IMG/VR virus record: IMGVR_UViG_3300004807_000082
Span: 1 to 29,744 of that record
Reading direction: 5' to 3' (one strand)
DNA length: 29,744 nt
Source of the DNA: a virus
Within the stretch, counting starts at the first letter, position 1; every line of letters starts with the position of its first letter. The translations under genes were made by a program, and so were the position numbers. Shown piece by piece: positions 25,187-29,744 of this stretch. Below the pieces are notes generated by a model, which was not told where the DNA came from, searched no databases, and saw nothing but the letters and a program-made list of their open reading frames with translations.

Positions 25187-25299
25187 TTTGCACCTTTATG
25201 CTTGTTTTTACGGCTATAGCTACCCTTGCCCTTACGGGGGGTGACAATTTTTTGACGATATTTGGGGTCCGCAAGTGACTTTGCAATAAGGCTACGCAT
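25183..25299 (-). CDS. arfA: ArfA-like alternative ribosome-rescue factor (38 aa)
   Basis: This tiny 38-residue protein begins MRSLIAKSLADPKYRQ and ends RKNKHKGAK. Its pattern DPxYRQKI...RKGKGSYSRKNKH matches the conserved core of ArfA as I recall it (DPLFRQRV..NKKGKGSYMRKGKH). ArfA recruits release factor 2 to ribosomes stalled at mRNA ends, a backup to tmRNA. It lacks ArfA's unstructured hydrophobic C-terminus, so it resembles the processed active form. A promoter at 25324-25351, GGAGA 8 nt before the ATG and a 4-nt overlap with the next gene all support translation. It could serve during host mRNA decay, when truncated mRNAs are plentiful. Function inferred from the motif only. Confidence 0.78.
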   Translation of the reverse strand: MRSLIAKSLADPKYRQKIVTPRKGKGSYSRKNKHKGAK

Positions 25300-25323
25300 C
25301 GCTAGTTCTCCATCTATAATGCT

Positions 25324-25351
25324 AATTTAGCATATTTTTGGGATTTGTCAA
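25324..25351 (-). promoter_or_regulatory. Sigma70-type promoter for the arfA-like unit
   Basis: TTGACA (25351-25346), a 16-nt spacer and TAAATT (25329-25324), then ATTATAG and TGGAGAAC before ATG 25299. The TGA stop of the upstream gene (25350-25348) lies inside the -35 box. Confidence 0.82.
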
Positions 25352-25728
25352 CCTAAAATTTCAATAGCTTGGCGTAAATTTCCATCGCACATAGCCAAAA
25401 TTGTGGATAATTCTGTATCCATTAGGAATAATTCCCCACTGCTCATTTTCAAAAACCACGGGAATTTATGATATCGATCCATTAATACTAGTTCTTTACC
25501 ATTTATTTGATACTTTTTCTTATCAATAAAGTGCTTATGAAAAGTATAACCAGCATTTGTTAATAGTTCAAATGAAGTATTGTTTAGCCTAAACCCAAAG
25601 TTTTTATTATTATGATACCAATATAGAACATAGATGTTTTTTAAATTAGGATTTGGTATAGGCGCGTCTGCACCGTGAGCAAAGTGGTATAATTCGTGTG
25701 TCCAATCAGTTTTTGATTTATCTATCAT
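25348..25728 (-). CDS. Hypothetical protein
   Basis: This 126-aa protein, rich in Tyr, His and Phe, has segments YVLYWYHNNKNFGFRL, ELLTNAGYTFHKHF and a C-terminal helix ELSTILAMCDGNLRQAIEILG. No signal peptide or membrane segment is seen and no family is recognised. It is coupled to the upstream gene by a 4-nt overlap (ATGA). Its stop codon forms part of the next promoter's -35 box, showing how tightly the units are packed. Confidence 0.68.
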   Translation of the reverse strand: MIDKSKTDWTHELYHFAHGADAPIPNPNLKNIYVLYWYHNNKNFGFRLNNTSFELLTNAGYTFHKHFIDKKKYQINGKELVLMDRYHKFPWFLKMSSGELFLMDTELSTILAMCDGNLRQAIEILG

Positions 25729-26018
25729 TTTGTGGGATAAACAGCAGCACCACTGTTCAATAGCACAACACTAAAACGGTTTGTCTTGAATTGTGCATTT
25801 AACTTTTTACATAAATTGATTGCATGACCAGGATTTGAAAAACTAGACTTCTTATACTTTGGTCCGCTATATTGTGCTAACATACTGGTAGTTTTAAGAT
25901 TTACTGGTTTATTATCCAAGAAAATTGCCCAAATGCCTTCACTAGCCAGAACTTGCTCTGACTTATATGTTTGCTTATTTGTAATTTCAAGCAGTACTTG
26001 AGGCTTCGGTCTTGACAT
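25725..26018 (-). CDS. Small conserved phage protein
   Basis: This 97-aa basic protein reads MSRPKPQVLLEITNK..TYKSEQVL...IWAIFLDNKPVNL, then YSGPKYKKSSFSNPGHAINLCKKLN. From memory this layout recurs in small proteins of marine T4-like phages, with no function known. A gap of about 40 nt separates it from the upstream gene, with a late-promoter-like GATAAATA (26038-26045) in it. The stop overlaps the next start (ATGA). Confidence 0.75.
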   Translation of the reverse strand: MSRPKPQVLLEITNKQTYKSEQVLASEGIWAIFLDNKPVNLKTTSMLAQYSGPKYKKSSFSNPGHAINLCKKLNAQFKTNRFSVVLLNSGAAVYPTK

Positions 26019-26037
26019 AGTTGATAATCTTACAGTA

Positions 26038-26045
26038 TATTTATC
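26038..26045 (-). promoter_or_regulatory. Possible T4-like late promoter
   Basis: GATAAATA on the minus strand matches the T4 late -10 TATAAATA at 7 of 8 positions. It sits in a short intergenic gap, 20 nt before ATG 26018. A single weak match; not proven. Confidence 0.3.
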
Positions 26046-26059
26046 GGTTCGAATCGATC

Positions 26060-26281
26060 TTAAAAATCTTTCCCTACCATTTCTACTTGAATAACATTAC
26101 TGTTTAATAGATTTTCTTCTAATTCAGCAACTTTACTTTCAAGTTGCAAAACATAACCGAGCAAATCTACGAGTTCACTTTGCACTTTTCGCAATTCATC
26201 ATTATCAATAACTTGTTTACCAACAGCCATAGTAACACGATTATTAAATTCACGAATATAATGGGTATTAGGCGGTCTCAC
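26060..26281 (-). CDS. Small coiled-coil hypothetical protein
   Basis: This 73-aa protein has a helical, heptad-like middle (DELRKVQSELVDLLGYVLQLESKVAELEENLL, given here as DELRKV...ELEENLL, about residues 28-58) that predicts a short coiled coil, so it may oligomerise or act as an adaptor. It starts with GTG 26281, with AAGGA 9 nt upstream, inside the end of the previous gene (14-nt overlap); the ATG at 26230 is the alternative. No family is recognised. Confidence 0.65.
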   Translation of the reverse strand: MRPPNTHYIREFNNRVTMAVGKQVIDNDELRKVQSELVDLLGYVLQLESKVAELEENLLNSNVIQVEMVGKDF

Positions 26282-26744
26282 TATTGCAAATCCTTAAACG
26301 TTCTTGTTGTTCGAGTTTAGTCTTGAATGGACCCTCATACTCATATCGTTGTAATGTAATAAGTTTTGGTGTAAATTCTGGGACATACACTTTGTTATAT
26401 TTTATGATATAATATCCAGCACAAAAGTATGAACTACTTTTGCTGTTTTTAGTATAGATAGGAAGTTTAAGTTTTACATTCCATAAGATATTGTGTGGCG
26501 TATGGTTTGTGGGAAAGTCATAAACCATGTTTTCTACAGTAGTTTTTGCTTCACGACTACGACGAACAAACGTAATTCCCTTTTCAGCAATCATTTGTTG
26601 CATGTCTGGAAAAATTTCTACACTATCTTCCATAGTGCAGCGAACACCACTTGTTGTTTGCGCAATGTTTCCAATGCGCTCGCCACGATCATTTTCAATA
26701 ATCCAAAAACGATTTTCTACGATGTTTTTAGCTTTGAGACTCAT
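26268..26744 (-). CDS. Conserved phage hypothetical protein
   Basis: This 158-aa protein has an N-terminal strand-rich region (FWIIENDRGERIGNIAQT), a Met-Glu-rich middle (EIFPDMQQMIAEKGITFV) and a C-terminal region with SSYFCAGYYIIKYNKVYVPEF and TPKLITLQRYEYEGPF. From memory, it resembles conserved proteins of unknown function in marine T4-like phages. It overlaps the membrane-protein gene upstream by 17 nt and the coiled-coil gene downstream. It carries no signal peptide. Confidence 0.72.
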   Translation of the reverse strand: MSLKAKNIVENRFWIIENDRGERIGNIAQTTSGVRCTMEDSVEIFPDMQQMIAEKGITFVRRSREAKTTVENMVYDFPTNHTPHNILWNVKLKLPIYTKNSKSSSYFCAGYYIIKYNKVYVPEFTPKLITLQRYEYEGPFKTKLEQQERLRICNSETA

Positions 26745-26946
26745 TTTCTGTAATCCTTATGACAGTATTCGAAAGTTTATCATATTTGCTACGCATTTCC
26801 AAATATGAAATCCATCCAAGCGTAGCAGCAATATAAATTCCAGTTTCTTTGTAATCAGTAAAAAATGAATTTACAGTTAAAATTCCAAAAGCTACAAGCA
26901 TCATCCAAGGTATAACAACATCAAAAATTTTTAAAAATTTATCCAT
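26728..26946 (-). CDS. Small membrane protein with two predicted transmembrane segments
   Basis: Counted from ATG 26946 the protein has 72 aa. Hydrophobic segments VVIPWMMLVAFGILTVNSFF (about 10-29) and GIYIAATLGWISYL (about 36-49) look like two membrane spans, followed by a charged tail ending ENESQS. ATG 26946 has GGAGA 8 nt upstream and overlaps the RNase H stop by 8 nt; a longer open frame to 26997 is unlikely. It could be a phage inner-membrane protein, such as an immunity, lysis-timing or holin-like protein, but no motif decides this. Confidence 0.75.
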   Translation of the reverse strand: MDKFLKIFDVVIPWMMLVAFGILTVNSFFTDYKETGIYIAATLGWISYLEMRSKYDKLSNTVIRITENESQS

Positions 26947-27937
26947 AAGAAGTCTCCATAAGAGGTTTAGCCAAAATATCGGCAATGGGTTGAACATTTT
27001 CAGAAAGTTTTACAAGTTCCCATTTACTGCAGAACTTGATTAGTTGACTGCCAATTTGACGATTGCTCTTGGGCTGAACTTGTAACAGTGCAGCATCAAT
27101 AGCATCACGTATTTCTTGTGGTTGTGCAGTCAAATCTACAAGGATACGGTTTTCTTCATACCGATCAAGCACACGGTGTTCTACGCCTTCATGATCTACC
27201 CAACGCTGTAGCATCATGTTATTCCATGCCCAACCACGTTTTTCACGGTCGGCAAAGGCTTCTACAAGACCAACTTTTTTGGTGCTGCCTTTAGTGCGAA
27301 CACCAGGATAAGCAGTCATAATATTATCAGTTGGATCACCACGCATGCATTTTTCAAATAGTACAAACTTAGGGTCACCAACTGTTTTGGGTGCTTTAGT
27401 TTTACTATCAACAACTACTTTCCCGTTATCGTCAAAATAACCTTGCAAAGTAATATGTTGATTTGTCAACCCATTGTAAATGCTGACATTTTCAGCAAGC
27501 AGTTGGTGGAAGTCACTGTCATTGCTTAGTATAATATGTTCATCTTGTGGATGAAGTGCAATCCAACGAGCAATAATATCATCGGCTTCTGCACGTGCAA
27601 CCTTGATTACACTGCAATTTGTTTTGTCATTAACCCAATTAGTAAAGTCCTCATAGGCTTTCCAAAACTCTGCATCTTCTTCTGCTTCACGTGCAGTCAT
27701 TTTACTTTTAATAACCGCACGATTTGCTTTATAAGTGCCTTTGTGATCCTTGCGCCAACTACGGCTTTCAAGGGCAAAAATAACATGGTCAGGCTTATGC
27801 AACCGATTTACCTTTTGAATAACGTTAAAGGTAATATGCAGTGCAAGCCCAATTTTCTGCCAAGTATCCGTTCCACGATTTGTGGAGTGACGGGCACGTG
27901 AGAACAGATTAGCTGTATCAACGAGAAGATATTTCAT
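26939..27937 (-). CDS. rnh: T4-type RNase H / 5'-3' exonuclease (FEN family)
   Basis: This 332-aa FEN-like nuclease has LVDTANLF with the metal-binding D7, an ARAEADDII block (Asp/Glu metal ligands), LSNDSDFHQLL and GDPTDNI, the hallmark order of T4 RNase H and the 5' nuclease of Pol I. It removes RNA primers from Okazaki fragments. The ATG lies 7 nt after the -10 of its promoter (27944-27972), so the transcript is predicted to start at or near the A of the ATG, with no ribosome binding site. A C-terminal helical region (about 265-330) follows the nuclease core. Length is similar to other T4-like phage homologues. Confidence 0.92.
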   Translation of the reverse strand: MKYLLVDTANLFSRARHSTNRGTDTWQKIGLALHITFNVIQKVNRLHKPDHVIFALESRSWRKDHKGTYKANRAVIKSKMTAREAEEDAEFWKAYEDFTNWVNDKTNCSVIKVARAEADDIIARWIALHPQDEHIILSNDSDFHQLLAENVSIYNGLTNQHITLQGYFDDNGKVVVDSKTKAPKTVGDPKFVLFEKCMRGDPTDNIMTAYPGVRTKGSTKKVGLVEAFADREKRGWAWNNMMLQRWVDHEGVEHRVLDRYEENRILVDLTAQPQEIRDAIDAALLQVQPKSNRQIGSQLIKFCSKWELVKLSENVQPIADILAKPLMETSYG

Positions 27938-27943
27938 AATACC

Positions 27944-27972
27944 AATATAATATCTGGAGTTTATTTTGTCAA
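27944..27972 (-). promoter_or_regulatory. Sigma70-type promoter for the RNase H unit, apparently leaderless
   Basis: TTGACA (27972-27967), a 17-nt spacer and TATATT (27949-27944); TTATAT with a 16-nt spacer is also possible. The predicted start falls at 27937-27938, the A of the ATG. The usual ATTATAG start region reads ATTATG here, the ATG being part of it. Confidence 0.78.
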
Positions 27973-27975
27973 GGG

Positions 27976-28416
27976 TTATTTAAATTCACTTAAACCATTA
28001 CCGATATCGGTTCTAGTGACATAACGGGTATTATCCAAATTAGGTGGATTTTGCTCATTGGTTCGTATGATATTACGTGCCACATCATTAAGCCATGCAT
28101 CTACAAGGTCTTCGGGATTAACACCACGGTAGCCAGCAGAACGCAACATTTCAATAAATTCTGCGTTCCAATCTAACTCCATGCTACCCATGCTTGGATT
28201 TTGTGGATCAAAGTCAAATCCAAGCACAGTAACACGTGGTTCTACTTTTTTAGGTTCTTCTTTTTTAACTCGTGGATTGCGAGTTTTTTTAGGTTTTGGT
28301 TCACTGCTAGTTTTAGTAACGGCTGATGGTGCGCTTTCTGTAATTACAGAAGAGGCGTCAGCGGTTTTGTTAATTTCATTATTTGATTTACCAAATAGTT
28401 TGTCGAATATTCCCAT
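27976..28416 (-). CDS. Conserved phage hypothetical protein
   Basis: This 146-aa protein begins MGIFDKLFGKSN, a start typical of small phage proteins, then has a Ser/Thr/Lys/Pro-rich linker (about 20-60) and a folded C-terminal domain (VLGFDFDPQNPSMGSMELDWN, EFIEMLRSAGYRG, DLVDAWLNDVARNI). From memory, the FDPxNPxxGSxELDWN pattern recurs in marine T4-like phage proteins of unknown role. AAGGTG lies 5 nt before the ATG. It ends 3 nt upstream of the RNase H promoter. Confidence 0.75.
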   Translation of the reverse strand: MGIFDKLFGKSNNEINKTADASSVITESAPSAVTKTSSEPKPKKTRNPRVKKEEPKKVEPRVTVLGFDFDPQNPSMGSMELDWNAEFIEMLRSAGYRGVNPEDLVDAWLNDVARNIIRTNEQNPPNLDNTRYVTRTDIGNGLSEFK

Positions 28417-28424
28417 GTTTCACC

Positions 28425-28736
28425 TTATTGGTTTGGCACACGATAACAGTGGCGTTCCACACCAAGAAAATTACCATAGCGGTCAAAAACTTGCTCACGG
28501 CGACACTCTGTGTGATAATAATTTTCATCATCATAACGAGGCTGATTTGCAATAGCACCGCCAACAATTCCACCGATAATAAGACCACCAATAAGTGGTG
28601 CAACCCAATTACCACCACCGCCACTATGATAGCCAGGACGTGGACCTTCATAACGACGATCACGCCATTGTGCATTTGCTGACGTTGCAGAAATTAATGT
28701 AGTAGCTGCGAGTAGGATAGCTAATGTCTTACGCAT
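28425..28736 (-). CDS. Exported glycine-zipper protein
   Basis: Counted from ATG 28736 the protein has 103 aa with a clear Sec signal peptide: a basic MRK start, a hydrophobic core LAILLAATTLISA and an SANA-QW cleavage site after residue 22. The mature part has a Gly-rich stretch, then a glycine-zipper hydrophobic segment (APLIGGLIIGGIVGGAIA, about 48-65) and a charged C-terminus with two cysteines that could pair. It would act in the host periplasm or envelope, perhaps in lysis or superinfection exclusion; this is an inference. Promoter 28762-28789 and GGAGAAC precede it; the frame continues open to 28763 but that start lies in the promoter. Confidence 0.82.
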   Translation of the reverse strand: MRKTLAILLAATTLISATSANAQWRDRRYEGPRPGYHSGGGGNWVAPLIGGLIIGGIVGGAIANQPRYDDENYYHTECRREQVFDRYGNFLGVERHCYRVPNQ

Positions 28737-28761
28737 TTGGGTTCTCCAATGAACTATAACC

Positions 28762-28789
28762 AATATAACATATTTATGGGGTTTGTCAA
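28762..28789 (-). promoter_or_regulatory. Sigma70-type promoter for the exported-protein unit
   Basis: TTGACA (28789-28784), a 16-nt spacer and TATATT (28767-28762), then TTATAG and TTGGAGAAC before ATG 28736. Confidence 0.85.
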
Positions 28790-28792
28790 GAG

Positions 28793-29026
28793 TTAATTTA
28801 AGTATGGACGGTATTTTGCTTCAAAATCTGCAATATAGCGTTTTGCACTGGATTTTAGGACAATTTTCTCATCTTCCATGCCTTCTGGCATTTCTGTTCC
28901 AAGATACTCATATAATTCACGTGCTTCAACATAATTTTTACCATTTTGAGTTTCTTGTTGAATATATTTCAAGATCAAATATTCTATTTCTTCTTCTGTT
29001 AGATCAAATTCTTCTTGGCTATCCAT
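28793..29026 (-). CDS. Small acidic hypothetical protein
   Basis: This 77-aa strongly acidic protein has an N-terminal helix (EEFDLTEEEIEYLILKYIQQ), a Tyr-rich middle and a C-terminal helix (SSAKRYIADFEAKYRPYLN). No family is recognised; the size and charge suggest a small regulatory or host-interaction protein. AGG lies 7 nt before the ATG, which overlaps the previous stop by 8 nt. It ends just before a promoter. Confidence 0.68.
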   Translation of the reverse strand: MDSQEEFDLTEEEIEYLILKYIQQETQNGKNYVEARELYEYLGTEMPEGMEDEKIVLKSSAKRYIADFEAKYRPYLN

Positions 29027-29279
29027 TTGCGACCTGCAATAATGTTATGTAAATTTTCCATGCTTCTTCAAGCGATGGGTGTTGTTTTTGAAGTGTTTTT
29101 TGTTTTGCATAAGGAATGTTAAAAAATAAACTATCGTCACAATCTGGAAGTGCGTTGTCGACCCAAACTAACAAACCTTGTTTGCGAGCATTAGCAAAGT
29201 TTTGCCAACCTACACTATCCCGTGGAATAGCCCGTCCTGTATCATACTCAAAATCATATTCGTATTGAGTGCTGCTCAC
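29019..29279 (-). CDS. Small hypothetical protein
   Basis: This 86-aa protein begins with an aromatic/acidic stretch (YEYDFEYDTG), then SVGWQNFANARKQGLLVWV and a C-terminal helix (LEEAWKIYITLLQVAN). It starts at GTG 29279, overlapping the upstream stop by 4 nt (GTGA), and no better ATG is available. Not recognised; no membrane or signal segment. Confidence 0.66.
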   Translation of the reverse strand: MSSTQYEYDFEYDTGRAIPRDSVGWQNFANARKQGLLVWVDNALPDCDDSLFFNIPYAKQKTLQKQHPSLEEAWKIYITLLQVANG

Positions 29280-29572
29280 CTATTACTTATCACATATAGA
29301 GTAATGATTTCACTTAATCGTTCACCGAAATTTTCACCCTCGTTGATAACATGCAGTTCATTCATATAACGATCTTTACGATCATCATATCGTTGAAACT
29401 CTAAAATATAACCACCATTGGCAACATGCAATTTCATATTGATACCATTAGCATCAATTCTATCTGGATTGCGTAATTTATTACTTTCAACGGTCAGTAT
29501 GTTACTTTCTTGGTTAGCTGTATCCCAAGCCTTTTTTGTTTGTTTAAGGAACCATCGATCAAACCATTTCAT
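29276..29572 (-). CDS. Small conserved phage protein
   Basis: This 98-aa protein begins MKWFDRWFLKQTKKAWD, then a charged linker, then a strand-rich part with GINMKLHVANGGYILEF and YMNELHVINEGENFGERLSEII. The opening and the GINxxxxxxxGG..I pattern recall small conserved proteins of marine T4-like phages; function unknown. The ATG overlaps the upstream stop by 4 nt (ATGA). Confidence 0.72.
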   Translation of the reverse strand: MKWFDRWFLKQTKKAWDTANQESNILTVESNKLRNPDRIDANGINMKLHVANGGYILEFQRYDDRKDRYMNELHVINEGENFGERLSEIITLYVISNR

Positions 29573-29742
29573 ACTTCTAAACCATCCTTTGGAAAAAATT
29601 TTAACTTCATAGCAGCATAAGTTCCCGCTTCTTCATTTTTAAAAATTATTTGAACTTTGTCTAAACCACAAGTTGAAAAAAAGAAATCTTCGTTATATTT
29701 GTAACCCGCTTCACCTAACGCATTACTAATAATACAAGCAGC
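29569..29742 (-). CDS. C-terminal end of an unidentified protein (5' end outside window)
   Basis: An open frame of 57 codons runs in from the window edge on the minus strand and ends in TGA at 29571-29569, overlapping the next ATG by 4 nt. Visible residues include NALGEAGYKYNEDFFF, STCGLDKVQIIF and KLKFFPKDGLEV. It has no recognisable domain. The overlap and frame length support a real gene. Confidence 0.65.
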   Translation of the reverse strand, partial: AACIISNALGEAGYKYNEDFFFSTCGLDKVQIIFKNEEAGTYAAMKLKFFPKDGLEV

Positions 29743-29744
29743 CT

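Noticed and set aside
26043-26058. GGTTCGAATC resembling a tRNA T-arm
   Set aside because: No acceptor stem, anticodon arm or CCA-like 3' end lies on either side on either strand, so it is not a tRNA and is a poor attachment-site candidate.

Overview
The window looks like part of a T4-like myovirus genome (Caudoviricetes), AT-rich and packed with overlapping genes. The evidence is a T4-type RNase H/5' exonuclease, a DHFR-thymidylate synthase pair, a HExxH/VWA protein with a MoxR-type AAA+ ATPase, and many small proteins that resemble, from memory, conserved hypotheticals of marine T4-like phages (cyanophage/pelagiphage relatives). A tiny ArfA-like ribosome-rescue gene and strong sigma70-type promoters fit a proteobacterial host, possibly beta or gamma, but the host cannot be fixed from the sequence.

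Plus strand, 1-13018: one uninterrupted polycistronic block of twelve genes, nearly all overlapping the next by 1-35 nt. It holds the tail of an unknown gene, a proline-rich 76-aa protein, a DxD glycosyltransferase-like protein, five radical SAM enzymes with an N-terminal twitch/SPASM-like domain, one radical SAM enzyme with a C-terminal SPASM-like domain, a Cys-rich small protein, an unrecognised 368-aa protein, and a 968-aa protein. The last carries eight W/D-rich repeats plus a second, probably inactive, copy of the glycosyltransferase-like domain.

Minus strand, 12987-18729: this block converges on, and overlaps tail-to-tail with, the plus block. In transcription order it reads DHFR, ThyA, NAD-dependent sugar epimerase/reductase, DegT aminotransferase, DesII-like radical SAM deaminase, DegT aminotransferase. 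The last three match the DesI-DesII-DesV logic of nucleotide aminodeoxysugar synthesis (desosamine type). Together with the glycosyltransferase-like proteins this suggests a phage system that makes and attaches an unusual sugar. The target (virion protein, DNA or host glycan) is unknown.

Minus strand, 18729-29744: phage core and accessory genes arranged in short transcription units. Five units begin with near-identical promoters (TTGACA, 16-17 nt, TATATT-like) followed by an ATTATAG-like start region; four of the five then have a TGGAGAA-type ribosome binding site. The RNase H unit has no leader at all. The units starting at the VWA and MoxR genes each end in two consecutive hairpins, and the loop of one is complementary to the ribosome binding sites of several phage genes. 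A cobalamin-type radical SAM gene plus a small partner sits between the VWA and MoxR genes. In total eight radical SAM enzymes lie within about 23 kb. No tRNA, CRISPR array, insertion sequence or integrase was seen.
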